From: SHZI01 sp031409515
GTDB taxonomy: Bacteria; Pseudomonadota; Gammaproteobacteria; Steroidobacterales; GCA-2729495
Direction of reading: 5' to 3'
Assembly (NCBI GenBank): GCA_031409515.1
Contig: JANNXJ010000006.1
Location: forward strand, 1-64,000
DNA: 64,000 nucleotides
Positions within the stretch are counted from its first letter, which is position 1. Each line of letters opens with the position of its first letter. The notes under the pieces are model-generated. The model ran no database searches. It saw only the letters and a program-made list of their open reading frames with translations, and was not told the origin of the DNA. Shown in pieces: positions 17,390 through 24,742 of the stretch. The position numbers and the translations under genes are program-made.

Positions 17390-18711
17390 TGGGCAGACGC
17401 GCCGATCATGGCTTCAAGCACGTCGGGGTCCCGCGGCAGATCCCTCGTGAGCACATCGGAACCGTCCCGGGTAACCAGCACGTCGTCCTCGATGCGCACG
17501 CCAATGTTCCACCACCGTTTCGGCACACCCCGGCTGCCCGGCGGGATATAGACCCCGGGTTCGACCGTCAGCGCCATGCCCGGTTCCAGGACTCGCCACT
17601 GGTCGGCGATCTTGTAGTCGCCCACGTCGTGCACGTCCATGCCCAGCCAGTGCCCGGTGCGGTGCATGAAGAACTTCTGATAGGCCCGGGTGCGGATCAG
17701 CGAGGCGACGGCGCCCTCAAGCAGCCCGATCCTCTTCAGCCCCTTGGTAACAGCACGCACCGCTGCCTCGTGAGGCTCACTCCAGGAATTGCCAGGAACC
17801 ACGGCGGCGAGGGCCGCTTCGTGGGCATCGAGAACCACTTCATAGATCGCCCGCTGCTCGGGAGTAAAGCGGCCGTTCACCGGGTAAGTGCGGGTCACAT
17901 CGGAGGCGTAGTAGTCAAACTCGCACCCGGCATCCACCAGCAGCAGGTCCCCATCCTCCATCCGCCGGTTGTTCTCGTGGTAGTGCAGGATGCAGCTGTT
18001 CGGCCCGGACCCGACGATCGGCAGGTAGGAAGGTTGCGCACCGTGGGTGCGAAACTCGTGAATGAACTCGGCTTCGATCTGGTACTCGAAAAGCCCGGGA
18101 CGACACATGCTCATCGCCCGCCGGTGGGCCTGAACCGCGATCCGCGCGGACCGGCGCATCGTGCCGATCTCTTCCCGGCTCTTGTAGAGGCGCAGGTCGT
18201 GCAGGAAGTGATCGAGGGAGATGAACTCGTCCGGCGTGTGGACCCCGGCACGGCTATGCGTGCGGAGACGGGACACCCAGCTGATCACCCTCTGGTCAAA
18301 ATCCGGGTGCGCGCCCATGGTGTAAAACACCCGGTCGCACCTGCCCACCAGCTTCGGCAGCCATTCCTCAACGGCACCGATCGGGTAAGCGGCATCCGCC
18401 CCGTAGTGCGTGACTGCATTCTCCGGACCTACCCGGGTCCCATCCCAGGTTTCCTTCTCCCGGTCCCGCTCCCGGCAGAACAGCAGGTACTCCCCTTCCG
18501 GTCGTCCCGGCACCAGCACCACCACGGCGTCGGGCTCGGCAAAGCCCGTCAGATAGTAGAAATCACTGTCCTGGCGATACGGGTAAAGGACGTCCCGGCT
18601 GCGCAACCGGGTCTGGGCGGCGGGCAGGATCGCGATGGCACCCTTGCCCATCATGCGCATCAGCTGCCGGCGGCGGCGGAGGAATTCGTCAGTGTTCATG
18701 GGGGGCTTCAA
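17386..18711 (-). CDS. pepP: Xaa-Pro aminopeptidase (aminopeptidase P)
   Basis: A 441-residue dinuclear-metal peptidase removing N-terminal residues next to proline. An N-terminal creatinase-like domain (1-175) is followed by the pita-bread domain. The metal ligands are visible in VDAGCEFDYYASDVTRTYPV (two Asp), HRTGHWLGMDVHD (His), TVEPGVY (Glu) and VRIEDD (Glu). The start overlaps ygfB by four bases and the stop overlaps ubiH by four, as in the conserved gammaproteobacterial order. Confidence 0.95.
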   Translation of the reverse strand: MKPPMNTDEFLRRRRQLMRMMGKGAIAILPAAQTRLRSRDVLYPYRQDSDFYYLTGFAEPDAVVVLVPGRPEGEYLLFCRERDREKETWDGTRVGPENAVTHYGADAAYPIGAVEEWLPKLVGRCDRVFYTMGAHPDFDQRVISWVSRLRTHSRAGVHTPDEFISLDHFLHDLRLYKSREEIGTMRRSARIAVQAHRRAMSMCRPGLFEYQIEAEFIHEFRTHGAQPSYLPIVGSGPNSCILHYHENNRRMEDGDLLLVDAGCEFDYYASDVTRTYPVNGRFTPEQRAIYEVVLDAHEAALAAVVPGNSWSEPHEAAVRAVTKGLKRIGLLEGAVASLIRTRAYQKFFMHRTGHWLGMDVHDVGDYKIADQWRVLEPGMALTVEPGVYIPPGSRGVPKRWWNIGVRIEDDVLVTRDGSDVLTRDLPRDPDVLEAMIGASAQ

Positions 18712-19301
18712 TGTCTGCTCGCGGCCTGCTCGCGCTGGCGGACGGCGGCCAGCTCCTCGTAGACCAGCTGCACGCTCACGCGGACGTATTCAACCAGCTC
18801 CGCGTAGGCGGCCTCGCCTTCCGCATCGGCTTCGTCAGGCCCAACCGCCACCTGGGCCATCTCGGCGAAATCACTGACGATCTCGGCGGTATTGCCGCTG
18901 CGGATCTCATCCTCAGCAGCGCTGGTCCGCGCGGCGACAAACAGCCCGTGGTTAAAGCCCTGGCACCACTGCGCCAGGGCGTCTACGCGCTGCATAAGGG
19001 CCTCTGCATCGTCCGGAAGCAGGGGCTGAAAGGTCATCTGGACATCTTCCAGGGCCCCGCGGGTGTTCGCAGCCAGGGACTTGAGAAGGTTGGTCGCCTG
19101 CTCGGTAACAGTCGGGTTCGCCGGGCTCTCCGGGAGGGTGTCGGCCAGCCACGCGGCCTCAGCACCTGCGCCCAGGCCACAAAGCAGCCCGCAGAGGCTC
19201 CCGTGGGCTTCGGCGGCGTCGTGCCCCGCCTCGGCACGCCGGAGTGCCTGGTCGATCTGGTCAAAGCCGGGGAATTCGCTGGTCGTCGGGGCTTTTAACA
19301 T
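18708..19301 (-). CDS. ygfB: YgfB/UPF0149 family protein
   Basis: A 197-residue helical protein of the UPF0149 family. The motifs AEAHGSLCGLLCG (about 34-46) and WCQGFNHGLF (about 132-141) are the family hallmarks. In Pseudomonas aeruginosa a homologue modulates beta-lactam resistance through transcription of an amidase gene; the general function is otherwise unclear. It is the first gene of the run ygfB-pepP-ubiH-ubiI and faces the TIGR02449-zapA unit divergently across 96 bases. The start codon has no clear Shine-Dalgarno; TAATAC lies 12 bases before it. Confidence 0.9.
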   Translation of the reverse strand: MLKAPTTSEFPGFDQIDQALRRAEAGHDAAEAHGSLCGLLCGLGAGAEAAWLADTLPESPANPTVTEQATNLLKSLAANTRGALEDVQMTFQPLLPDDAEALMQRVDALAQWCQGFNHGLFVAARTSAAEDEIRSGNTAEIVSDFAEMAQVAVGPDEADAEGEAAYAELVEYVRVSVQLVYEELAAVRQREQAASRH

Positions 19302-19361
19302 CTTCTGGGACCGGTATTAATCCTGACTCTGTACCTGGCACCACCCGGTGCCGCTCGGCAT

Positions 19362-19391
19362 TTGACCCTGGCCGTGGGCTAACACTATATT
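19362..19391 (+). promoter_or_regulatory. promoter of TIGR02449-zapA, predicted leaderless
   Basis: TTGACC (19362-19367), 18-base spacer, TATATT (19386-19391). Only six bases separate the -10 from the ATG at 19398, so transcription should start at or next to the A of the start codon. No Shine-Dalgarno is visible. Confidence 0.6.
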
Positions 19392-19397
19392 GACTTC

Positions 19398-19628
19398 ATG
19401 GCGGACTCATTGGAAAAGACTTTTACACGGGAACTCGAGCGCCTCGAACGACGGCTGGACGAACTTGTGGTGATCACGAGCCAGCTGAAGGAAGAGAACC
19501 GTTCCCTCCACCAGCGGCAGGACAACCTGATTGCCGAGCGGGCAACGCTTTTGCAGAAGAATGAACAGGTTCGGGCCCGGGTGGAGGCCATGATTGGGCG
19601 TCTCAAGGCCATGGAGCACGGTTCGTGA
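19398..19628 (+). CDS. TIGR02449 family coiled-coil protein (ZapB-like)
   Basis: A 76-residue protein that is almost entirely coiled coil, with heptads of leucine and charged residues from about 5 to 72. It matches the small TIGR02449 family found just before zapA in many gammaproteobacteria. By position and shape it may be a ZapB-like partner of ZapA in division-ring assembly; this is inference. The zapA start overlaps its stop by four bases (GTGA). Confidence 0.85.
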   Translation: MADSLEKTFTRELERLERRLDELVVITSQLKEENRSLHQRQDNLIAERATLLQKNEQVRARVEAMIGRLKAMEHGS

Positions 19629-19939
19629 CGGATCCCTACGCCCAGGTCAATATCAAGATCCTCGAGAAGGAATACCAGATCTCCTGCCCTGCCAGCGAGC
19701 GTGCGGCACTGCTGGATTCTGCCGAGATGCTGAACCGCAAGATGCGGGAAATCCGGGATACCGGCAAGGTCATCGGCCTGGACCGGATTGCCGTGATGGC
19801 TGCACTGAACATGGCCGACGAATTGCTGCGCTCGCGGAACCGGGGCGAGCACCTCGAAGGCGACGCCCGGCTGCGCCTGCAGGCAATGCGGGAGCGGGTC
19901 GAGGGCGCGCTCCAGGCTGGCCGTCAGCTGGACCTCTGA
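19625..19939 (+). CDS. zapA: cell division protein ZapA
   Basis: A 104-residue FtsZ-associated protein that promotes bundling of FtsZ filaments. The N-terminal part (VNIKILEKEYQISCP, about 7-21) is the ZapA beta-sheet domain and the rest is a long helix for dimerisation. The start is GTG at 19625, overlapping the upstream stop. It lies just before the 6S RNA gene and ygfA, the conserved arrangement in gammaproteobacteria. Confidence 0.93.
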   Translation: MTDPYAQVNIKILEKEYQISCPASERAALLDSAEMLNRKMREIRDTGKVIGLDRIAVMAALNMADELLRSRNRGEHLEGDARLRLQAMRERVEGALQAGRQLDL

Positions 19940-19993
19940 CTTCCGCCCCCTCGCAGGGGCCACCTGCGTCACATTTTTCTCACAGACCCGGCT

Positions 19994-19999
19994 TATACT
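19994..19999 (+). promoter_or_regulatory. -10 element of the 6S RNA gene
   Basis: TATACT ending seven bases before the predicted 5' end at 20007. No good -35 hexamer is seen at the expected distance. Confidence 0.5.
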
Positions 20000-20006
20000 T
20001 GTGCCA

Positions 20007-20205
20007 GGTCTCTCCTGCGGTGTTCGACAGCGGCTTGATAGGTCTCTCGACCCTTAATCGCGCTTTCGGGATCGCGTATTGTGGGCAGTTTGTGCATTAC
20101 CGTTCAGATTAATTCTGGGCGGGAAGCCTTCTCTGCCTCTTCTGGTCCCACCTGATGCTCTTGGTCTGTGAGCAGCAGGCCGCACCGGCACAGGCGGGAG
20201 AGACC
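20007..20205 (+). ncRNA. ssrS: 6S RNA
   Basis: About 199 bases between zapA and ygfA, the standard location of ssrS. The ends form a closing stem: GGTCTCTCC at 20007-20015 pairs perfectly with GGAGAGACC at 20197-20205. The interior can form the long interrupted hairpin expected of 6S RNA, which mimics an open promoter and binds sigma-70 RNA polymerase. The downstream ygfA gene is usually co-transcribed. The call rests on position, closing stem and size; the central bubble was not folded computationally. Confidence 0.78.
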
Positions 20206-20228
20206 GCCCTTCCAGCCCGGCCAGCGGC

Positions 20229-20876
20229 ATGACGCGGAACCCCTTAAGCCACGCCCCCAGCGGCAGCGAACCCTCAGGCGAGCATGGGGCCGATGCGGTT
20301 GAGAAAGCCCGGCTCCGCAGAGAGATTCGCGCCCGGCGTCGGGCGCTGCCGGATCCAGCAGCCCGCGCTTCTGCCCGGTGCGCTATGCGACGCCTCTGGG
20401 CCCTTCCAGCACTCGCGCGCGCCCGAACCCTGGCCATCTACCTGCCAATCGGTGGTGAACTTGATTGCACTCCCCTGGCCCTGGAAGCCTGGAACCGCGG
20501 TCGTTCGGTATTCCTGCCGGTGATCAGGGGCACCGCGCTCCGCTTCGCACCCTTCCATCCCGAGTCAGAACTCCGGCCCAATCACTTCGGCATCCCTGAG
20601 CCGGTGACCCCGGCACGCCACCTGCGCACTGCACGACAACTCGACGTGATCGTGGCACCGCTTGTAGCGTTCGATGTTCAAGGTCATCGACTAGGCATGG
20701 GCGGTGGTTACTACGATCGGACGCTGGCGTTTCGCGGAGCACGTGCACACGCACGACGGCCCAGCTTTATAGGTCTCGCGTTCGAGATGCAGAAGGTTGC
20801 TGCTCTGCCTGCCGGTGCGTGGGACATCGGACTTGATGCCGTGATCACGGAGACAGCCACCTATCGCTTCGCCTGA
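20229..20876 (+). CDS. ygfA: 5-formyltetrahydrofolate cyclo-ligase
   Basis: A 215-residue enzyme converting 5-formyl-THF to 5,10-methenyl-THF with ATP. The family signatures are the N-terminal RREIRARRRAL, the AIYLPIGGELD strand and the C-terminal GMGGGYYDRTL loop that binds phosphate and folate. It starts 24 bases after the 6S RNA with no Shine-Dalgarno, as expected for a gene read from the ssrS transcript. It connects to one-carbon metabolism along with the gcv genes upstream. Confidence 0.93.
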   Translation: MTRNPLSHAPSGSEPSGEHGADAVEKARLRREIRARRRALPDPAARASARCAMRRLWALPALARARTLAIYLPIGGELDCTPLALEAWNRGRSVFLPVIRGTALRFAPFHPESELRPNHFGIPEPVTPARHLRTARQLDVIVAPLVAFDVQGHRLGMGGGYYDRTLAFRGARAHARRPSFIGLAFEMQKVAALPAGAWDIGLDAVITETATYRFA

Positions 20877-20920
20877 GTTGTCGCTTGCTCGCAACCGAAG
20901 TCAAGGAAGAAAACTCCCTC

Positions 20921-20950
20921 TTGCTGGAATTTTCCCAACTGTTGTATATA
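20921..20950 (+). promoter_or_regulatory. promoter of the lysine-rich peptide/structured RNA unit
   Basis: TTGCTG (20921-20926), 18-base spacer, TATATA (20945-20950); TATACT at 20947-20952 is an overlapping alternative. Predicted start near 20957, giving a leader of about 30 bases with CGGAGA before the ATG. Confidence 0.6.
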
Positions 20951-20986
20951 CTCAGTCCCGTCTACCTCGACACGGAGACTAAAACT

Positions 20987-21058
20987 ATGGCTACGAAGAA
21001 AGCTGCGAAGAAAGTAACGAAGAAGACCAAGAAGAAGGCTGCAAAGAAAAAGCGTTAG
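20987..21058 (+). CDS. 23-residue lysine-rich peptide
   Basis: A very short open frame, MATKKAAKKVTKKTKKKA followed by AKKKR, with 13 lysines and one arginine in 23 residues. It resembles the C-terminal tails of bacterial histone H1-like proteins and would bind nucleic acid electrostatically. The start has an upstream CGGAGA ribosome-binding site and a good promoter. The stop is followed directly by a hairpin-rich region and a strong terminator, so peptide and RNA form one transcript of about 200 bases. Function is not known. It is not a fragment of a longer frame: no longer lysine-rich reading continues on either side. Confidence 0.65.
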   Translation: MATKKAAKKVTKKTKKKAAKKKR

Positions 21059-21059
21059 A

Positions 21060-21159
21060 GATGCGCGTCGGCGTGAGGCCCGAAAGGGTCTTACGCCGAT
21101 CCTCTGAAAAGAGGAAACACGCGACGATCGGTGCCCGCCTCTGGCGGGCACTTTTTTTT
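21060..21159 (+). ncRNA. candidate structured RNA (3' part of the lysine-rich peptide transcript)
   Basis: Three consecutive hairpins. First: 12-bp stem 21070-21081 with 21086-21097, two G-U pairs, GAAA tetraloop. Second: CCTCT/AGAGG (21101-21105 with 21110-21114) again with a GAAA loop. Third: GTGCCCGCC/GGCGGGCAC (21131-21139 with 21143-21151) followed by eight T residues, an intrinsic terminator. Two GNRA-capped stems before a terminator suggest a selected RNA structure, either a small RNA or a stabilising 3' UTR. Confidence 0.6.
21131..21159 (+). terminator. intrinsic terminator before rpiA
   Basis: Nine-base-pair GC-rich stem with a TCT loop and an eight-T tract at 21152-21159. rpiA starts only 19 bases later, so rpiA must depend on read-through or on a promoter inside this unit. 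Confidence 0.9.
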
Positions 21160-21178
21160 GTGAGGTACCATCTGAGCT

Positions 21179-21841
21179 ATGGACCAGAACAGCCGGAAAA
21201 AGCAGGCCGCGCGGGCAGCCCTCGAGTTCATCAAACCGGGTATGTCCCTCGGCGTTGGGACCGGATCCACGGTCAATCTCCTGATCGACCAGCTGGAGCC
21301 TGTTCGCGCCGATCTGGCCGCGGTCGTAGCCAGCTCCCGGGCCACGGAGGCGCGGCTGAGGGCCCATGGCTTTAGCGTGGTCGAGCTGGACCAGGTGGGG
21401 GACCTGGATCTCTATGTGGATGGTGCCGACGAGGCCAATAAGTACTTCCACCTCATCAAGGGCGGTGGGGGCGCCCTGACCCAGGAAAAGATCCTGGCGG
21501 CCGCGTCCCGCAAGTTCGTCTGCATCATCGACGACAGCAAGTGGGTGGCGACGCTCGGCAAGTTTCCCCTGCCGATCGAGGTCATTCCCATGGCCCGTTC
21601 TCAGGTGGCACGCCAGCTTGTGAAGCTGCGTGGTCAACCGGTGTGGCGCGAGAACTACGTGACCGACAACGGCAACCAGATCCTTGACGTCCACAACCTC
21701 CAGATCACCAATCCCCCGGACCTGGAGAGCCGCCTGAATCAGATTCCGGGCATCGTGACAGTCGGCCTGTTTGCCCTCCGGCCGGCCGACGTCATTCTGA
21801 TGGCGGACGACAGCGGCGTGAAGCGGCTCGATCGCCGTTAG
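21179..21841 (+). CDS. rpiA: ribose-5-phosphate isomerase A
   Basis: A 220-residue enzyme interconverting ribose 5-phosphate and ribulose 5-phosphate in the pentose phosphate pathway. Motifs: GVGTGSTVN (about 24-32) for phosphate binding, DGADE (about 81-85) and KGGGGALTQEK (about 94-104). No good Shine-Dalgarno lies close to the ATG; TGAGG is 13 bases upstream. It follows a strong terminator. rpe, another non-oxidative pentose phosphate enzyme, is 4 kb away. Confidence 0.96.
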   Translation: MDQNSRKKQAARAALEFIKPGMSLGVGTGSTVNLLIDQLEPVRADLAAVVASSRATEARLRAHGFSVVELDQVGDLDLYVDGADEANKYFHLIKGGGGALTQEKILAAASRKFVCIIDDSKWVATLGKFPLPIEVIPMARSQVARQLVKLRGQPVWRENYVTDNGNQILDVHNLQITNPPDLESRLNQIPGIVTVGLFALRPADVILMADDSGVKRLDRR

Positions 21842-21890
21842 AGAGCCGCGTCTGAGGGAAAGTCCACGCTGCCTCGACCACGGAAAAGAA

Positions 21891-21920
21891 AAGGGCCCGC
21901 TCGCGCGGGCCCTTCTTTTT
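21891..21920 (+). terminator. rpiA terminator, possibly bidirectional
   Basis: AAGGGCCCGC (21891-21900), loop TCGC, GCGGGCCCTT (21905-21914), then TTCTTTTT. The A-rich left side would give a T tract on the minus strand too, so it may also end the tRNA-Gln/rplM-rpsI transcript side. Confidence 0.88.
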
Positions 21921-21928
21921 GCCTTGAG

Positions 21929-22002
21929 TGGCTGGGGGACTAGGATTCGAACCTAGGTTCTCGGAGTCAGAGTCCGATGTCCTACCGCTGGACGATCCCC
22001 CA
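21929..22002 (-). tRNA. tRNA-Gln (anticodon CTG)
   Basis: A 74-base tRNA on the minus strand with encoded CCA. Acceptor stem TGGGGGA/TCCCCCA, D-loop AGCGGTAGG, anticodon loop CTCTGAC (anticodon CTG, codon CAG), T-arm with GGTTCGAATCC. The weak first U-A pair of the acceptor stem is typical of glutamine tRNAs. Confidence 0.96.
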
Positions 22003-22055
22003 GTAAGCAGGACGCATTATAAGCACGCCTCGTTTGCGGCCGGCAGCCCCCGGCG

Positions 22056-22454
22056 CTAGCGCTTGGAGAACTGCGTCGCGCGGCGGGCCTTGCGGAGACC
22101 AACCTTCTTGCGCTCGACCTCGCGGGCATCCCGGGTGACGTAGCCGGCCTTGCGCAGCGACGGACGCAGGGTCTCGTCGTAGGCCATCAGTGCGCGGGTC
22201 AGGCCGTGGCGAATAGCGCCGGCCTGGCCGGTCATACCGCCACCAGCCACGTTGACGACGACATCAAACTGGCCGTCCATCTTGGTCAACTCCAGCGGCT
22301 GGCGGACGATCATGCGGGAGGTCTTGCGGCCGAAAAACTCGTCGATCGGCTTGCTGTTGATGGTGATATCGCCCTTGCCGCGGCGGATAAACACCCGGGC
22401 CGTGGAGGACTTGCGGCGACCGGTTGCGGAGTACTGCTGGGACTGCGTGGCCAT
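22056..22454 (-). CDS. rpsI: 30S ribosomal protein S9
   Basis: A 132-residue S9 protein, with the family pattern YSATGRRKSSTARVF near the N-terminus and the C-terminal KKVGLRKARRATQFSKR tail that reaches the P-site tRNA. It follows rplM by 52 bases on the minus strand, the universal rplM-rpsI order. Confidence 0.98.
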   Translation of the reverse strand: MATQSQQYSATGRRKSSTARVFIRRGKGDITINSKPIDEFFGRKTSRMIVRQPLELTKMDGQFDVVVNVAGGGMTGQAGAIRHGLTRALMAYDETLRPSLRKAGYVTRDAREVERKKVGLRKARRATQFSKR

Positions 22455-22506
22455 TGGGTTTGTTGCCTATCGAATTCTGGGGTCGGGTTCGGGGATTCGG
22501 CTCAAG

Positions 22507-22935
22507 TTACAGCTTAAGAGGCTCAGGCTGCTGGGCCGCATGCTCATGCTCGCCGCCACCGTAAACCCGCAGTTTCTTCAGCATGGTCGCGCCCAGGCTG
22601 TTCTTGGGCAGCATGCCCTTCACGGCCTTCATCAGCGCACGTTCCGGGTGCTCTTCCATCATCTTGCCGAGGGTAGTGGTTTTCAGGTTGCCCACGTAAC
22701 CCGTGTGATGCCGGTAGAGCTTGTCTTTCAACTTATTGCCGGTCGCCTTGAGGCGGGCGGCATTGACTACAACAATGTAATCGCCCGTATCAACGTGGGG
22801 GGTGAACTCCGCCTTGTGCTTGCCGCGCAGGCGGAAAGCGATGGCTGATGCAAGGCGACCGAGGGTGCGGTCAGTGGCGTCTACCACGTACCAACCACGC
22901 CGGACCTCATGAGATTTGGCAGAAAACGTGCCCAT
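22507..22935 (-). CDS. rplM: 50S ribosomal protein L13
   Basis: A 142-residue L13, the same length as E. coli L13 when ATG 22935 (MGTFSAKSHEV) is used; the longer open frame upstream lacks L13 homology. Motifs: RRGWYVVDATDRTLGRLAS (about 11-29) and GMLPKNSLG (about 104-112). It heads the rplM-rpsI operon. The 202 bases upstream are non-coding and GC-rich; no clear promoter hexamers were identified there. Confidence 0.97.
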   Translation of the reverse strand: MGTFSAKSHEVRRGWYVVDATDRTLGRLASAIAFRLRGKHKAEFTPHVDTGDYIVVVNAARLKATGNKLKDKLYRHHTGYVGNLKTTTLGKMMEEHPERALMKAVKGMLPKNSLGATMLKKLRVYGGGEHEHAAQQPEPLKL

Positions 22936-23137
22936 CTGAAAAACCTGTCGTTCTTTTGGAGCTGATTGGGAACCTGTGCCCGAGGTCCGGAAAGCCGGTT
23001 CTCCTCGGTTGGGCCGCAAAGTGTAGGGGGCTGGAGGGTTTTTTTCAAACCCCCGGGGTGCAGGGGGCCCCCGCCCTGGGGCTGCCCCCAGCCGTCCCGG
23101 GGCTTTTCGGGGCCGGCTGGGGCTCAGAAAGGCCCGT
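22936..23137. other. non-coding gap between rplM and the DUF481 gene
   Basis: Contains several short GC-rich inverted repeats (around 23056-23110) and a T7 run at 23039-23045 that is A-rich on the coding strand of both flanking genes. It probably holds the DUF481 gene terminator and the rplM leader, but neither could be fixed. Confidence 0.4.
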
Positions 23138-23968
23138 CTAGAAGCCGTATTCCAGGGAGATCGTAGTGAAAGTGTCGGTCTTGTCGAAAGGCCGGGCCGG
23201 GGTCAGGGAGGTGTCGATTTCCACGTCCGAGTTGTGCTTGTAGGTGTAGCCCAGAACCATGCTCAGGTTGCCGATGATCCCCGCCTTGAGTTCGCTGTTG
23301 GTCTCCGTGTAGGTGTTGTCGGAACCGCTAAGGATGGCGACCTTCTGGATAAAGGCCGCGTTCTTGCTGATCTGCCAGGTGTAGACACCACGCAACACGC
23401 CGATCCCCTCGTTCTGGCTGTCACCGCCCGTCAGCGTCGCCTGCTTGGCGCCGGCGCCAACCTCGACATCGAGAAAGTGGACCTCACCGCGCAAGATTCG
23501 CCAGCCCACACCTGCCGTCTCGTAGACCTGCTGCTCGTAGGCGCTGAACCGGTCCTTGTACCAGTCGAGCGAGCCGAAGACATACCAGGCCTCAGTCAGA
23601 TCGTACTGGGACTGGAAGCCACCCCAGTAGGCCTCCGCCGTGGTGACAGAGTCCTCATCCCGGTTCGCGGCGCTGCTGGTGCCAACGGCGGTAGCGCCCA
23701 GGATGTGATGCCAGCGGTCCTTGTCGTAGCGACCCTGACCCTTGACGTTGGCTGCCGAGCTTTCGGAGTTGCCGCTGGTCTTGGCGTAGCCTGCAGCCAG
23801 CGTAGCGGACCAGGGGCCCGTGTCCTCTTTCTTGTCTGCTGGCGCCATCTTGGCCGACGCCATGCCGGTATCGACCTGGGCGTAGCTTGCAACCGGCATA
23901 GCCAGCGCAAAGAGCCCGACCAGTCCCGCCAGACCGGCACCCGTGGTTTGTCCGCTGAATCCAGTCAT
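23138..23968 (-). CDS. DUF481 family outer-membrane beta-barrel protein
   Basis: With ATG 23968 the protein has 276 residues and a clear signal peptide (about 1-30, ending ASYAQ). The mature part shows alternating hydrophobic strands and ends in SLEYGF, a terminal phenylalanine typical of beta-barrels inserted by the BAM machinery. It matches the DUF481/YdiY family, described as salt- or acid-responsive in some enterics; the function is not known. The upstream 235 codons of open frame have no homology and were excluded. It is divergent from coq7, with 78 bases between. Confidence 0.85.
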   Translation of the reverse strand: MTGFSGQTTGAGLAGLVGLFALAMPVASYAQVDTGMASAKMAPADKKEDTGPWSATLAAGYAKTSGNSESSAANVKGQGRYDKDRWHHILGATAVGTSSAANRDEDSVTTAEAYWGGFQSQYDLTEAWYVFGSLDWYKDRFSAYEQQVYETAGVGWRILRGEVHFLDVEVGAGAKQATLTGGDSQNEGIGVLRGVYTWQISKNAAFIQKVAILSGSDNTYTETNSELKAGIIGNLSMVLGYTYKHNSDVEIDTSLTPARPFDKTDTFTTISLEYGF

Positions 23969-24009
23969 GCCGCAGTACTCCCTCAGTGAATGTGCGCCCC
24001 AAACACCGG

Positions 24010-24039
24010 TTGCCCGGAATCGCGGCCCGCCACCATAAT
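24010..24039 (+). promoter_or_regulatory. coq7 promoter, predicted leaderless
   Basis: TTGCCC (24010-24015), 18-base spacer, CATAAT (24034-24039). The ATG at 24047 is seven bases after the -10, so the mRNA should start at or one base before it. No ribosome-binding site. Confidence 0.6.
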
Positions 24040-24046
24040 CTGTGCT

Positions 24047-24682
24047 ATGGCCATCGTCCACTTGCTCGACGCCCTCCTGACGGAGATCGACACCGGCCTG
24101 CGGGTTCTGACGGCTGTAACTCCGGCAACCCGGCCGAGCCCCGCTGCCGGCCTCGGCGCACCGCCGCTCTCGGCAGAGGACCGGGCATCCGGCGCTGCCC
24201 TCATGCGCGTGAATCACGCGGGCGAAGTCGCCGCCCAGGCTCTCTATCGAGGTCAGGCGTTCACCACCCGGGACCCCACTATCCGTCAGAGCCTCCAGAA
24301 CGCGGCCCGGGAAGAGCAGGACCACCTTGGCTGGTGCGAGCAGCGCGTCAGGGAGCTCGGTGGTCACACCAGCCTGTTCGGCCCGCTGTGGTACGCCGGC
24401 AGCTTTGCGCTCGGCGCCGCGGCCGGACTTATGGGAACCTCCCGGGGTCTCGGCTTTGTGGTGGAGACCGAACGCCAGGTGGAAGAGCACCTCTCGAACC
24501 ATCTGGAGCGCCTGCCGGTCGCGGACCTGGCGAGCAGGGAAATCCTGCGCCAGATTCAGACGGACGAAGCGGTGCACGGGTCCAGGGCCAGAGAACTCGG
24601 CGGTACCGACCTGCCAGCGCCGGCCCGAATGGCCATGCGTCTTGTGGCCCGGATCATGACCACGGTGGCGCACCGCCTCTGA
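24047..24682 (+). CDS. coq7: 2-nonaprenyl-3-methyl-6-methoxy-1,4-benzoquinol hydroxylase (Coq7)
   Basis: A 211-residue di-iron monooxygenase for the C6 hydroxylation of demethoxyubiquinol. Iron ligands are visible as E60, E90, H93 (EEQDH), E142, E174 and H177 (DEAVH). The ATG at 24047 was chosen over an upstream in-frame ATG at 23990 because of homology and because the predicted transcription start lies at 24046-24047. Coq7 replaces the unrelated flavoenzyme UbiF used by E. coli and complements ubiH and ubiI elsewhere in the window. Confidence 0.94.
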   Translation: MAIVHLLDALLTEIDTGLRVLTAVTPATRPSPAAGLGAPPLSAEDRASGAALMRVNHAGEVAAQALYRGQAFTTRDPTIRQSLQNAAREEQDHLGWCEQRVRELGGHTSLFGPLWYAGSFALGAAAGLMGTSRGLGFVVETERQVEEHLSNHLERLPVADLASREILRQIQTDEAVHGSRARELGGTDLPAPARMAMRLVARIMTTVAHRL

Positions 24683-24726
24683 ACGAGGGGCCTGGAGCGC
24701 TCCGCTGACCGGGAAGGACCTATCTT

Positions 24727-24742
24727 TGTGAGGGGGTTCACA
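24727..24742. promoter_or_regulatory. consensus CRP-binding site upstream of crp
   Basis: TGTGA-GGGGGT-TCACA, a perfect match to the CRP half-sites with the required 6-base spacer, 154 bases before the crp start codon. A related palindrome, TCACG-CTGC-CGTGA, lies at 24761-24774. Autoregulation of crp is inferred; the recognition helix of the encoded protein keeps the residues that read this site. Confidence 0.8.
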
